NCBI RefSeq assembly: GCF_047511655.1 | Contig: NC_133401.1 | Span: 13,672,001-13,736,000 of the forward strand | Direction: 5' to 3' | Length of the DNA stretch: 64,000 nt | Source: Castor canadensis | Taxonomy: Eukaryota > Chordata > Mammalia > Rodentia > Castoridae | Part shown: positions 30,401 to 44,800 of the stretch, piece after piece | How the letters are laid out: each line of letters starts with the position of its first letter | Position numbering within the stretch: the first letter of the stretch is position 1 | Made by a program: the position numbers and the translations under genes | Notes under the pieces: generated by a model | Seen by the model: only the letters and a program-made list of their open reading frames with translations | The model's database searches: none | Told to the model about the DNA's origin: nothing

Positions 30401-33400
30401 TGCTCCACCTGGAAGGCGGCGTCCAGCGACTGCTGCCGGCGCTCGGCCGCCTCCCGCAGTCCGGCCCAGGCGCCCTGCAGTTGCTCCTGGCCGCGGCGCA
30501 CGGCCTCCGCCTCAGGGCTGCGCAGCGATGCCAGTGCGCACGCGCGCTCCAGCACCTCCTCCAGGCGCGGCCCGTGCGCCTGGATCTCCCGCCGCAGGCT
30601 CTGGGGAGGCGACACCGGGCGGAGAGGGACGTTCAGAGACCCCGCAAGGCCGCCTGAATTGGTAGCACGCACAGATCGCTTACTCCGTCACTCATAGCCC
30701 CATGCTGTGGGTGGGCAGACAGGCCAAGTACATTGGCTCCAGAGACTGCTCTGAACCAAAAAGGTTGGAAGCACAACATAGGACTCAAAGGTCCGGAGAA
30801 AGGACCTGAGAGTCCCGCTGCTTGGCTCTCAGTATCTGTAGGTTCTGGGCGTTTTTTTACTTTGGTGGTTGTGGGGTTTGAACTCAGAGCCTCACACCAC
30901 CCAGGTGCTCTACCAGCGGCCCCCCTTGTTTTGATACTGGGGTTTGAACTCAGGGCCTCACGCTTTCTAAGCAGGTACTCTACGACTTGAGCCACTCCGC
31001 CAGCCCCCTCTGTGGGTTCTGTATCCATCTGATCAGGGATGGCCAATATTCCGGAAGAAGCGGGGCCTGTACTGAACATGTACAGACTTTTTCTTCTCAT
31101 ATTTCCTAAATAATACCCCGGTATACCCAAATCAAGATAGAGCACTTGCCTCTCCACAGAAGGTTCCCTCATCCAGCTTCTCCTGTGCCTCAGTTTCCTC
31201 AACTGGTAAGTGGCACTTAAACAACTGCCATCAGTTCCCAGTGCCTGTTTCTACCAGGTGCCTTGCTAAGGAAAGGCTTTATTTTACCTAACTTACCTAA
31301 CTTAGCGACACATCTCCTCACTCCAACCTCAGGAGCCACACAACACTACTGTTCTCATTTTACAGGTGAGACAACTGAGGCACAGATAGGGTGAGGACCT
31401 TGCAAAGCTGGATGGCCAGTGTAAGCTGCAGATATCCTTTGTGGGGCTGTTCAGGGATCAATCATTGAGCACTTAGAACTAGGCTTGACTCAGTCAACAC
31501 CAGCTTTGATTACTTGCTTATTTATCAGTCCTGTATATCCAGCACTCTGTATAGAGAGTATCTGTATAGATATCCCCATCTTAAGTATTAAGGGCAACCG
31601 GGAATGATAATTCATGCCTATAATCCCGACACTCAGAAGGATCTTGTGTTTGAGGCCAGCCTGGGCTACATAGCAAGACCCTGTCTCAAAAAAAAATAAA
31701 AAAAAAGTGCACTTGATCAGGACTTCTCAACATAACAATGACATCCAGTTCTGCTGGTTCCCAACACTGTCAACAATCAGTAAGGACCTTACATCTGAGA
31801 CTCACTCTCAAACAGTTGGTGTTACTTTGTGGGATCTGTTTGTTTCCTTTGGGGCTTTGGGGGGGTGGGTACTGGGGATTGAACTCAGAGCCTTGTGCTT
31901 ACTAGGCAGGTGTTCTACCATCTGAGCCAAACCTCCAATTCTTTATTTTATTTTTGTAGTACTGAGGCTTGAACTCAGGGCCTTCACCTTGAGCCACTCC
32001 ACCAGCCCTATTTTTGTGAAGGGTTTTTTGAGATAGGGTCTCTTGAACTATTTTCCCAGGCTGGCTTTGAATGGAGATCCTCCTGTTCTCTGCCTCCTGA
32101 CTTGCTGGGATTGCAAGGTGTGCACCACAGGCAGCTCAACCTTAGGTTTTGTCTTGTTTGTTTTGTTTTGAGATAGTCTTGCTATGTAGCCCAGGCTAAC
32201 CTTGAACTCACTTATGTAGCCATGAACTCGTGATCCTCCTGCCTCAGCCTGCTGGGATTACAGGCGTGTACCACCCCACCTGGCTTGGTAAGCCTTTAAC
32301 CAATGCGTTATTATTGTTATTTTTATTATTCCTGTTAGGTCTTTCTTTGGACTTGGGATTCTCTGCTATAGAGTTTGAGAACCACTGCTCTAGACCAAGT
32401 CTATATTCACATGTGGAAACTGAGGCCCAGAGAGGTGAACAGAGATGCAGGTATTTTAGGGGCTCAAATGCTACCTCCCTGCTCACTGATTATCTGACCC
32501 CTCCTCCTATGTGTTTTGAAGCTTTCTTATCCCTTACCCCTTAGTCTTTCCCATTACTTCCAGTCACAGAGTGCTGATTTCCCTTTGGGGAACCCCTTTG
32601 CCTCCATCTTACCTCCACCAGCAGACTCCAGGGGTGGACCCTTAGCCCCAGCCAGGCTAAGGGACAGTCCAATCCCCCAGCTAATGGGATTTACTTAGGG
32701 ATAAGCACATGACTCAAGCTGGCCAATAACAGGATTTCCCTGAGACTACTATGCCTCCCATGTAGCTGGGATTGTAGACATAAGCCACCATGCCTGGCTT
32801 ATTGGTTGAAATGGGGTCTCACCTGGATGTATATGTACCTGCTCTCCACAAGAGCCAATACATTCTCATCCATATTCATTCTCTCTTTCTCTCTCTGTCT
32901 CTCTCTCACCTGGTTCTTTTTGATGTGCTGCTGGACAGCCTGCAAGCCACTGCCTCGCTCTGTCAGCATGGCCAGTGGCAGCCGCTCTTGAACCCATGCC
33001 TGGAGATGGAGGAACAGGTTGCAGATTGGGGGGAAACACACTGAGGCCTGCTGTGTCCCAATAACCTCCAAGCCCCGTGCACACAGCATCCAGCATCCTT
33101 CGCCTAAGAGCAGGATGAGCCCAGCCACCTCTGTTGACACTCAGTCTTGCTCTCTGCACTGGGGGCAGGTTTTGTTGCCGTTCTCAGACAGAGGTCCTTA
33201 TATCTTGCCTCCCCAGCAGCTCGGATTGCAAGCATGCATCACAAGGCCCAGCCCAGCACACGCTCATCTTGCTTGCTGGAATTCCCTTCCCGTTCCCTCC
33301 CACTCTGAGTCTTCATCGGCTCAGACAATACCTCTTCCAGGAAGCCCTCCTTGAACTTTGACCAGCTTCCTTCTCTAGGGTCCTCCAGTGACTTCAACCA

Positions 33401-36400
33401 CCTTGGGACGCCACTGTCTGGGGACAAGTCTGTTTTTCCCCTTGGACTAGGCCCTCAATGGGCAACAAGTAGGTCTGCCTTGGTCATCTGTGCACCCCGC
33501 CATCATCCAGGGATAGGTCTGGGCTCAGACTGATGGAGTGAGTAAGTGAGTGAGTAAGTGAGTGAGTCGTAAGAGAGTGTAGGAACAAAGGATGGGTGAG
33601 TGAGTGAGTAAATGACTTCGTGAAGAATTCAGTGAGTTATTGGAGTGAGGACTCAGTGACAGAGTGGGCCAGTCCTCTCCACCCTCCACCAGCCCCGCCC
33701 CTTCCCCAGCCTCACCAGCTCGTCATCTAGGTCGTGGGCCACCTGATGCAGCTCCTTGGAAGCCAGCAGCAAGCGCCGGCGCTCCTGCAGCGGCTCCAGC
33801 AGGCGCACCAAGCGCTCGCCCACCGCGCTCTGCCGCTCGCCCACCAGCTCCTTGCTCGCCGGCTCCAGCGGCAGCGCGGCCGTCTGCGCCTGCAGCTCTC
33901 CCACCTCGCGGTACCACTCCTCCACCTGGGACTCCATAGACTGCGGGGACAGGGGCGGGGGTCAGCGGGCGCTGCCCTCCCTCCCAATCCCGCCGTGGCT
34001 CCCCAGTACCAAACCGCTCACCCAGCCCCACCACCGCTCCACTGCGCCCTGGCTCAAGCCACTCCTACAGGACCCTGTTGTACACTAAACTAGTCCCTGC
34101 CTTTGCTGCTCCCTCTGCCAGGTCCCTTCTTCCTTGTCCATCTGATTTCAGCTCAAACATTACCTTCTCAACGAGGCTCATCCCGGGTCTAAAAATCTTT
34201 AATTTATTAATTTTCAGGGCAACCTTTCCATGTTGATTGTTTCCGTTTTACAGAGGAAGAAATACAGGCCCAGAGAAGTAAGTAATTTAACAGTCAACCT
34301 TGACGGAAATCAAAAATAAATACAAAACTTCAGTGATTTGGATGGTTGATGTACCATGAGGGAGTAGATAGGAAGTTCAAAAGCAGACAGGCACGGTGGT
34401 ACACCACTGTAATCCCGGCTATTCCCCAGACAGAGATTGGGAGGATCCAGGTTCAAGGCCAGCAGAGACAAAAGGTTAGGAGATCCATCTCAACCAAAAA
34501 CCTGGGCATGATGGAACCCACCTGTCATCCCAGCCATGCAGGGAAGCATAAATAGGAGGACCAAAGTCCAAGGCTGTCCTAGGAAACAACTATCTGAAAA
34601 ACAACCAAAAGGTGGGGGGAGGGGGAGCAGGGAGCATGGGTCAAGTGGTAGAGTGCCTGCCTAGCAACTTCAAAGTCCCAAGTTCAAATCCCAGTTCTGC
34701 CACCCCAAAAACTATACAAAAGCAGCCCCTAAATACATAGGAAAATTAGTATATCTTGTAGCTGACACATCAAGCCCCCAAAGAAAGATGGATTATTTAA
34801 TGAATGGTCCCAGGCCAACTGGCTAAGCAAATTAGCTGTCTCGCTCCCTCAGCCTTTATCCTGGAAATAGGTCCAGATGGATCAAAGACTTACACAGAGT
34901 AAGTAAATCCAGAAGGCACGAGATGAAAACCTGGCCAAATGCTTTGGTAATGTTGGGTGTGAGAAAGCTTAAACACCCTAAAGGGAGAGATTTATAAGTA
35001 TAACCACATAAAAATCTTGCTGCACTGAGCAAAATTTTATAGATGGACTTAGAAGGCAAACGACAGGCTGGAAAAATACTTGAGAGGTATTGGTGCAGGG
35101 AACGAGTTTCTTTAACAATCAGAATTCCACTCTCTCTTTCGTCCTTCTCCTCATTTACCATCATTGAATAATTGTCTTAACTCTGTGCTTTTTTTTTTAT
35201 TGGCAGTACTGGGGGTTTGAACTCAGGGCCTCATACTTGCTAGGAAGGTGCTCCACACTCCTCCAGCTCATTTTTAACTCTTCAATTTAGAAAACTTCAA
35301 ACAACCACAAAAACAGAATAGTGCACTCCCATGCACCCATCATTCAACAACTTTGCAAATCTCATATCCCCTCCCTTCTCATTTTTACCATAGTATTTTA
35401 ACGCCAATCCCAGACATCATTGCAATATCACCTGTAAGTATGTCAGTACAGGTACCTTTTTTTTTTTCTTTTCTTTTTCAGTACTGGGGTTTGCACTCAA
35501 GGGTCTCACAGTTGCTAGGCAGGCACTCTACTACTTGAGCCATTCCACCAGTCCTTTTTTTGTGATTTTTTTTTTTTTTTGAGATAGAGTCTCGTAAACT
35601 ATTTGCTCATGCTGGCCTCAAACCTTGGTTCTCCTGATCTCGGCCTCCTGAGGAGCTAGGATTACAGGTGTGAGCCACAGGTGCCCAACCCCTTGTGTGT
35701 TTTTTCACTTGCTCTCCTGCTTCTAGAATATGAACCCCACAAGGGTGGAATTCCCAAGTGCCTAGGACAGTGCCTGGCACACTGTAGACTTCCCTGATAA
35801 TGTGTTCAGCAGATGAATAAATATCAGAAAAGAAAAAGACTGACCCAGACAGAAATGGGTAGCAGGTGTGAACAGGCAACACACAGAAGAAGAAATAAAA
35901 GTAGGAAAAGATGCTCAAATCTCACTAATCAGCAGGTAAAGGCAAATTGACACACTATCCCTTTCTTTTTTGGCGGTATGGAATTTGAACTCAGGACCTC
36001 ATGCTTGCTAGGCAGGTGCTCTACCACTTAAGCCACTCCGCCAGCATCATGATATCCTTTTCTATCCATTGAAACAGCAAACAATGTAAGAGATGGAGAA
36101 TATCTAGCCTTGAAAAGACCCAGGGAGATGGGTATAGGGAGCCACCTTTGGTGGTGGCATAAATTGGCAGAGCCTTTTTTGGAAGGCAATTTGGCAGGAA
36201 TATCAAAATGCAAAGTGTGCATTTGCTGGACCCACTACTTGCACTTCCAGAAATGTTCCTAGAGAACTACTGGTACACACCCACCAAGAGATTTGTCCAA
36301 GGATTCATTGTAGCAGAGGTTTTTTTTTTTTTTTTTGCAGTACTGGGGTTTGAACTCAGGGCCTTCACCTTGAGCCACTCCGCTGCCCTTTTGTGAAGGG

Positions 36401-39400
36401 TTTTTTCGAGATAGGGTCTCACAAGCTATTTGCCCAGGCTGGTTTTGAACCACAGTTCTCCTAATGTCTGCCTCCTGAGTAGGTGGGATTACAGGCGTGA
36501 GCCACTGGCAGAGTGGTCTTTTTTTTATCACAGATTTTTTTTAAATTTTATTTTAGTTGGGCCACCTCCTCGGTGATGGGGGAACATTGGAGACAACCTC
36601 ACTGCTGGTCAGGAGGGAAATAGTTAAACAAATCTGCATGAGCACAGAGTAATAGCCAAGCGTCACTGTGAGAGGAGAAAGGAATTTAGGACGTCCATGT
36701 GATATGTATTTGTAGTGAATTGCACGCAAATGAAAATTCCCTGAGTAAAGCAGAAATTAATAACAGGTGACACCTATGGGGGGAAGGGGTGTGAACCAGG
36801 ATGGAGAGAACATTACATACGATTTTTTATATGGTTTTTTGATGTTTAAGCCATGAAGTTTTTATTTATTCAAATATTTAAACATGAAAAATAAATAAAA
36901 ACAAAAACATTAAAACCCATATGAAGCCAGGCACCAGTGTCTCACGCCTGTAATCCTAGCTACTCAGGAGGCAGAGATCAGGAGGATCGCAGATCAAAGC
37001 CAGCCCTAGGCAACTAGTTTGAGAGACCCTATCTCTAAAAACCCATTACAAAAAAGGGCTGGTGGAGTGGTTCAAGGTGAAGGCCCTGGGTTCAAACTCC
37101 AGTACAAAAAAAAAAATCAAAAAAACCACGGGTGCTCTTGTAAATGCATAGAAAAATATCTAAAAGGATGAATGCCAGATTCTAGCTGAGGCTCCTCTTG
37201 GTTTGTGGTAACTGGAGATGGATTGAAGGGAGACTTTCTGTTTCACTGAAAACTTCTAGGTTAAAACGGTATTTTACCACAAGAATATGCTTATGTATTA
37301 CTTGTGTGATTCTAAACAGATGCAGGACAGCTAGAAAAGAAAACAAAATAATAAAGTTAAGAGGTAACAGATTACAGCAAAAGACTGCAACCCAAAATCA
37401 CAAAAGACAAGGCAAGACTTTTTTTTCTTTTCTTTTTTTTTTTTTTTTTGAGACAGGGTCTGGCTATGCAGCCCAGCCTGGCTTCCAACTCAAGATCCTC
37501 CTGATCTCAGCCTTCCTAGTGCTGGGATTATAGAAGTGTACCACCATGCCTGGCTTCCAAGTCAAGATTTTAGTTCTAAAGTTCTGTCGTGTAGAGTTGT
37601 TGGTTTTGCCTAACCAATATTCATTCTCTCTCTTTTTTTTTTTATCATGTTATTGTCATGCTGGGGATACACTGTGACATTTACAAAAGTTCTTACAATA
37701 TATCATAGTTAAATCCATCCCATTCTCTTCCAAGCACCTCAGGTCCTAATTAGTGAAGCCTAGGGTACCAATGTGACCAAGTCTGTCCAGTGAGACTACA
37801 GAAAGCACCCTAGACCCTGGGGTTGGATGAGGGACTGCTGATACCTAAGCCAGGCCAGTGAAACCTTCCTAAGGTGCTGATGAAACCCAGGGCCAAGGGT
37901 GGCCCGTGAGAACACTGAATCTTCCTGGGCAACTGGGTCAGAGAGGAGCATGTGACCTAAGACAAGCCAATGAAAACTCTTTAAGCTTTTGCTGGGAAAG
38001 CATGGGGTTTTCCATGGGGTTCTTAAACTGGTCAGGTGTAGGCCTGGGACACTGAGTGCCAGCTTTCTACCAGGGCAGAAGAGACACAATAAGACCAACA
38101 CAGAGACATGTAGGGCTCAAAACTAGAGAAATTCCTGAGAACACAATTAGAATAACAAAGCAACCAACTTACACAGCCGAAGTCAATTTGGGTCAGAGTG
38201 CTTATGACTTGCACCCTACAGTCCCAACACACACAACGTATGATCTATAGGGTAAAAAAATCAGCCATCAGTTGGGCACTGTAGTGAACATCTGTAATCC
38301 CAGCTTCTCGGTAGGCAGTCAGGGAGGATCTTGGTTAGAAGTCAGTCTAGGCAAAAGTTGGTGAGGCCCTGTATCAGCCAATAATCCTGGCGTGGTGGGG
38401 TGCACCTGTCATTCTAGCTACAAGGGAAGCCAGGGTACGGGGAGTAAGGTCCAGGCCAGAGGCCCCTGGCAAAAACCTTACCTGAAAAATAACTAAAGCA
38501 AAATGAGGGTTGGAGGCCTGGCTCAAGAGGTAAAGTGGTGCCAGGCACTGACGGCTCACACCTACAATCCGAGCTACTCAGAGAGCAGAGATCAGGAAGA
38601 TCGGGGCAAACAGTTCTCAAGATTCTTATCTGGAAAAAACCCATCACAAAAAGGGCTGGCAGAGTGGCTCAGGAAGTAGAGCAACTGCCTAGCAAGTGTG
38701 AGGCCCTGAGTTCAAATCCCAGGACCAAAAACAAACAAAAAGCCAAATCAACCTTTAACAAGTTATACACACGAAAGAGGATACTAAAAAGGCACACTTA
38801 GAATTGCAGAAATCAAGGAAGAAAGAGTCAACACAGAAACTCCTTCATTAAGAACGTTTTGTCTACCAAAGCATCACGGTACCAATGAAATTTCTAAATG
38901 CGTTAGAATCCAGGAAACCCTCAAAGATGGTTCTGAAATGTCAAGGTAATGATTACCTCCCCAGCCCCTCCATCCACACCAGACAAACGACCCTGTGTCC
39001 TGAGACAGAATAGCTCCAGAGACTGACACTTTTCTACCTCCACAAAAAAAACTTTGCACAGGTGCTTTACCACCTGGACACTCTCAGTCCTTTTTACTGT
39101 AGTCATTTTTCAAATAGGGTCTCACACTGATGGCTGGACCAGCCTGGACTGTGACCTCCTATGTATGTCTCCCACATAGCTGGGATGACAGGTGCATACC
39201 ATCCCACCCCACCTTCCAGCTTTTTTTTGGTTAAGATAGGTCTGTGAACTTTTTGCTCAGGCTGGCCTGGAACCTTGATCCTCTCAGTCTCCACCAGAGT
39301 AGCTGGGATTACAGCTATAAGCCATGGAGCCCAGCTTTTAAAAAATGCTACGTATTTTGAACACTTTTTGAGTGTAGGTATTTTTTTCCTGCAAATGTGC

Positions 39401-41770
39401 ATAAAGTATTCAGAAATATAATGGCCATTTAAACACACAAAAAGATGTTCAACTTCCTTTACCATTTAAGAAAATGCAGCTGGTGGGGTGGCTCAAGTGG
39501 TAGAGCACATTTCTAGCAATTGTGAGGCCCTTTGTTCAAACCCCAGTGTCACCAAAAAAAATTAATGCATACAGCTTTTTTCTCAGAAAGTTTACTTTGA
39601 GGACCATTTCCTACAGAAATACTGGCACACAGGCTCAGATGTGTATGACCAAGTTAGGATCCCTGCTGTTACACAAAGGCTGTGAACAGGAGGCTGGTTA
39701 AAGACACACTATGGTGCTGAGAGTGTGGCTCAGGGGTAGAACGCTTGCCTAGCATGTGTGAGGTTCTGGGTTTGATTCTCAGCACCAAAAAAAAAAAAAT
39801 CATCAAACAAACCTGTGGAGTACTATGCAAGTTTTTTTAAATAAATTTTTTATTAGGATATATTCATTATACGAGGGGAGGACTGGGATTCGTAGTGACA
39901 ATTCTGATTAGACTTATATTGTACATTAGTTACATTGCCCCCATCGTCTCTTCCTTTTTCTTTTTGAGAAGGGTCTCGCTATGTAACCCAGGTTGGCCTT
40001 GAACTGGGATCCTCTGGCCTCAGTCTCCCAAGTGCTTGGATTACAGGTATGCACCAACACACCCAGCTTTAGCAACAGTTTAAAAGAACAGGGAGGGGCT
40101 GTTGTGGTGCCTCATGCCTGTAATCCCAGCTACTCAGGAGACTGAGATCAGGAGGATCATGGTTCCAAGCCAGCCTGGGCAAATAGTTTAAGGGACCCTA
40201 TCTCAAAATACCCAACATAAAAATGAGCTGTCAGTGGCTCAAGTGGTGGAGTACCTGAATTCAAACCTCAGTACCACCCTCTTCCCCCGCAAAAAAGTGA
40301 GAGCCCATGTCAACAAATAAGCCAGGAGTGTTGGCTTTCATTTGTGACCCCAGCTATGTGGTGGGCATAGGTAGGAGGATCAAGATCCAAGACGAGACAT
40401 TAAAATCAGAGGATTAGGCCTGAGTAACACATGGCTCAGTGGTTGAGTGCTCGGTCAGCATGTGCAAAGCTCAGGGTTTGAGTCCCAGCACACAAAAAAT
40501 AAAAAAATCATTAAACAACTAAAACCAAAGGAACTGTAACATGGGCTGCCCTTGAAAAGAGTGCTAAGTGAAGGAAGCCAGACACAAAGAACCACATATT
40601 GTACGGATTTTTTGGTGGTACTAGGGCTTGAACTCAGGGCCTACACCTTGAGCCACTCCACCAGTCCTTTATTGTGTTGAATATTTTCAAAATAGGGTCT
40701 CATGAACTATTTGCTCCCAGCTGGCTTCGAACCATGGTCCTCTTGAATCCTCCTGAGTAGCTAGGATTACAGGTGTGAGCCACTGGCGCCCAGTTTATAT
40801 ATCAATTTTTTTGAGACAGGGTCTTGCTATAACCCAGCCTGTTCTGGAATTCAAAATCCTCCTACCATTTGTTGGGATTACAGAAGGGCACCACCATGCC
40901 CAGTTTACTAATTTTTTTTTAAAGGCAGCGAAGTTTTGAAAACAAATCAAGAGCCTTCTTGCAAAATGGCCTGGGTGCTAGCCACATCATAGGTGGGACC
41001 AATTCCTAGGTCAGCCTTATTCCTACTTGGATCCACCTTGCTCCTTCCCAGGTTCCAGTTGTGGAAACTGAGGCTCAGAGGAGCAGACACTGGCCCACAG
41101 TAAAATCTTCCAGAGGTAGAATTTGAACCCAGGACCACAGGACTGCAACTCCAAACTGCCTATCACTCTGCTTCTCTATAATTAAACAGTGTGGCTCAGA
41201 AAGGTGAGGTCCCAGGCCCTTGGTGACACAGCAGTGGAATGGATTCAAACCCTGGGCAGTATAGCTCAGGAATCTGGACCCTCGGTTACACTGAGCTGGA
41301 TGCAGAAATGTGAGGCGGGGGGGGGTAGGTGATGGAGGGGGACCAGGTTTCCTTGGGCAGAGAAAGAGCATTGCATGGGGTGTGGTGGGTGGGATAAGGG
41401 GCCCCAGGGACTCAGCCCAACAGCTGCAAAGTCTCCAGCACATTTTCTCTGCTTATTCCCCTCAGATGGCAAGAGACCAGCCCCCACCCTCCAAGCAGGA
41501 GCTGCAGCTGAGCAGGACCAGCTGGCCCGACCCCCGAGGTCTGGGAAGCAGCAGCTTGGAACTCTACCATCTGGTCCTTACCAGTAAGGAAAGTTGGGCA
41601 GGAGGCCACGAGTCAGGGTTCTGGGCCTGGGCCTGGGAGTTGGCATCTCTTCTGTAGGGGCTGAAGAGGGGAACAAGGGGATGAGGACACGAGGGCAAAG
41701 GGAGATCAAGGGAGGGTAACAGCCCTGTGTTCAATCCAAAAAGAAGAGAGGGAGGGGGTGGCGGGGAGAG

Positions 41771-41805
<35 letters not shown>

Positions 41806-44800
41806 AGGGGGAGAACAGGCAGAGAGAGACATACAGAGGTGGAAGCGAAAGAGCACAGCCTGAGGGTGGGGCAGCCAGGACACGGTCCAAGCTGGAAGGC
41901 TCAGGCCCTCCCTCCAGCAGACACCCTGGGCCCCAGGGAACAGCAGGACCTTGGGAGGCCCCTCCTGTCCCCAGCACAGCTCCTGAGGCCCAGCTGGGCT
42001 CCATCTGGGGCCTTGGCCCGCTAGGTCACTCCCTGTCTTGGGCTCCCTCTGCTGGAGAAAGAGCTGGAGTCCTGTGTGCTGGGACACCCATTGCTGTGAC
42101 CAAAGGCCAGTCCTTTATCCCATTCAGGCCTCAGCCTCTCCTTTGGACAATGGGCACTCATCTTGTGTTCTGTCTGCCGGTCCTCCCCACGGCACACACA
42201 CCTGGGGAAGGATGCCCTGCTCCTGTCTTCTGGCTGAAGCCAGAGGTCGCAGATCGTCCCTCTGCCACTTACAAGGCCAACAAGAGGATCCTGAGGCCCA
42301 CGCTACACAGTTACAGGAAAGATGGGCAAACGCACAGGCCACAGTGCGATGCCAGTTCCCGCCATCAGACTGGGAAAAATCAAAAAGGTCTGTCGGTACC
42401 AAATGCTGGCAGTGGTACAGACAACAGGTGCTCCTGCCCAGCGGGGGAGGGAGCATCAGCCATCAGAGGGATGCAGCACAGGACCCAGACAGCCGCAGTG
42501 ACTACATTTAGTACTGTGTTCATATACCATATGCCACCCCCAAAATACATTTTTTAAAAAAGCAACACAAAGAGGAAATGCCCCAAATTGAATAGGAACA
42601 AAACAAATGAAATAACTATGTATCAAATAAATAGTGTAACCAGAGCAAAGGTGTTTATTGGTTTTTTGTTGGTTCTTTTTTGTTGTCGTTTTGCGGTGCT
42701 GGGATCTAACCCAGGGCCTCACATATGTTAGGCAAAAGTATTCTGGTACTGAGCCACTAGCCTAATATTTTTTGTTCTTGTTTTGGTTTTTATTTTATTT
42801 TATTTTGCAGTACTGGGATTTGAACTCAGGACCTACACCTTGAGCCACCCCACCAGCCCTTTTTTTTGTGATTTTTTTTCCAGATAGGGTCTCACAAACT
42901 ATTTGCCCAGGCTGACTTCAAACCACAAACCTCCTGATCTCTGCCTCCTGAGTAGCTAGGATTACAGGCGTGAGCCACTGGCGCCCAGCTGTTTTGGTAA
43001 TTTTTGAGGCAGGGTCTCACTATACAGCCCAGGCTGGTGTAGAACTTGCTCTATAGCCCAGGATGGCTTTGATCTCATGATCCTCCTGCCTTTGTCTCCC
43101 AAGTGCTAGGATTTTAGGCAAGAATCACCCCACTGGGCCCAAAGTAATTTTTGAACACAGTATGGCAAAGACATACCTGCAGGTTGTAGACAATTAAAAT
43201 TAAAGGCCTCACCAGGCGACGATGGCTCATACCTACACTGCTTGATACTTAGAGGCTGAGACTGGGAGGATCACCGTACAAGGCAAAAAGTTTTTGAAAC
43301 CCCCCATCTCTAAAATAGCCAAAGCAAAAAGACTGAAGCCTTGCGTTCAAATCCCAGTCCCACCTAAATTAATTAAATAAATAAATCAAACATCAAAGAC
43401 CTCTAAACAAATATTGTATCTAAGATTTGCTGGAGCAGCAATTCTTTTCATCTTCTCAATGTCCACAGGAGGTCAGACGTACTAGTATGACCATTTTACG
43501 GAAGCAGAAATTGAGGCACAAAGACACGTAACATCCCCAGGCTGCCCAGCTAGTAAGTTGCAGTCAGGGCGTGGGCCTGGCTCCCATCTGCACCCTTGAC
43601 CATGATGCCCCAAATCCAGCCCTGCTCACAAGGAGTGGGCTAGCACTAGGGTGTTTGCCATTGCACAGAGGTAGCTGAGGTCTAGAGTGAGAGGCAAAGC
43701 CCCCAGCCCCACATCAGAGGGCTAGAGAGCAGTAGGGCCATGACCCAAATCCAGGCCTGCCTGAGTCAGAGTCTGAGCCTTTAAGCTTTTAGCCACTGAC
43801 ATATGCCTTTTTTTTTTTTTTTTTTTAAAAACGGTACTAGGAATCGAATTCAGGATTGAGCTTAGGGCCTTGTGATTGCTGGCAGGTGCTCTACCACTTC
43901 AGCTACACTCCCAGCTCTTTTTGCTTTCTCAGTTTATTTTTCAGGTAGGATCTTGCTTTTCCAAGGGCTGGCCTCAGACTGGTCCTGTCTCAATTTCCCA
44001 AATAGCTAGGATTACAGGTATGAGTCATCATACCCAGTTGGCTGCTGGGCTTGACTTAAGGGTCTTAGATCCAGTCTGGTGACTATCTCCTTCTAAGACT
44101 TCTCCTTCCCCTTCCTCCAGCTGAGGCTCCCAGCTGTCAGGTTCAGTACACTGAACTCCCTATGTCTTCCTCACCTGTTGATCACACCTTTTCAAGACAT
44201 TCTTTCTGCTGGCAAGGCAGCACACACTTGTAATCCCAGCACTCAGGAGGCTGAGGCAGGAGGATTGGGAGTTCCAGGCCAGTTTGGGCTACATAGTGAG
44301 ACCACATCTCAGTGAGAGAAAGGGGTGGGGTGGGGACTGACTCTCTGTAAGCCCTCCTCAGATTTTCCTCAGTTGACCGTGACTTCTTTGGGGACACTGA
44401 CAGTCACAGATCCCTATTTCTTGGGAGCACACCACATCTCACATACTGTGCTAAGCGGCTTCTATTCATGTACAACCTCATCTGACTGTGGGAGGCCCAC
44501 ACAGATAGAGTCTACTTAAGAGGGCAGATGGAGGACTGAAGGTGTGGCTCAAGTGGTAGAGTACCTGCCTATCAAGTGCAAAGCCCTGAGTTCAAACCTC
44601 AGTTCCGCCCCCCACCCCCAAAAAGAGGGCAGATGGAGGCTTAGGGGGACACACATGTGAAAATGTGCCTGTACTCTGAACCCAAGCTCTCGTCCCTGAG
44701 TCCTCAGGCTGCTTTTACTGCTTGCTCCGCCTCTGTCTGACCGTCTAGGCTGCCAACCCCTCTTATCTCTGCCAACATTCTGGGAGACCTGTAAAAGCAG

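Noticed and set aside
34790-40605. Active LINE-1
   Set aside because: Only short, diverged pieces of the 3' half remain, broken by SINEs, with no long reading frame.
41727-42557. 276-codon open frame on plus in the long SPTBN4 intron
   Set aside because: Begins in an AG microsatellite, has no recognisable domain, promoter or splice partners, and is antisense to the host gene.
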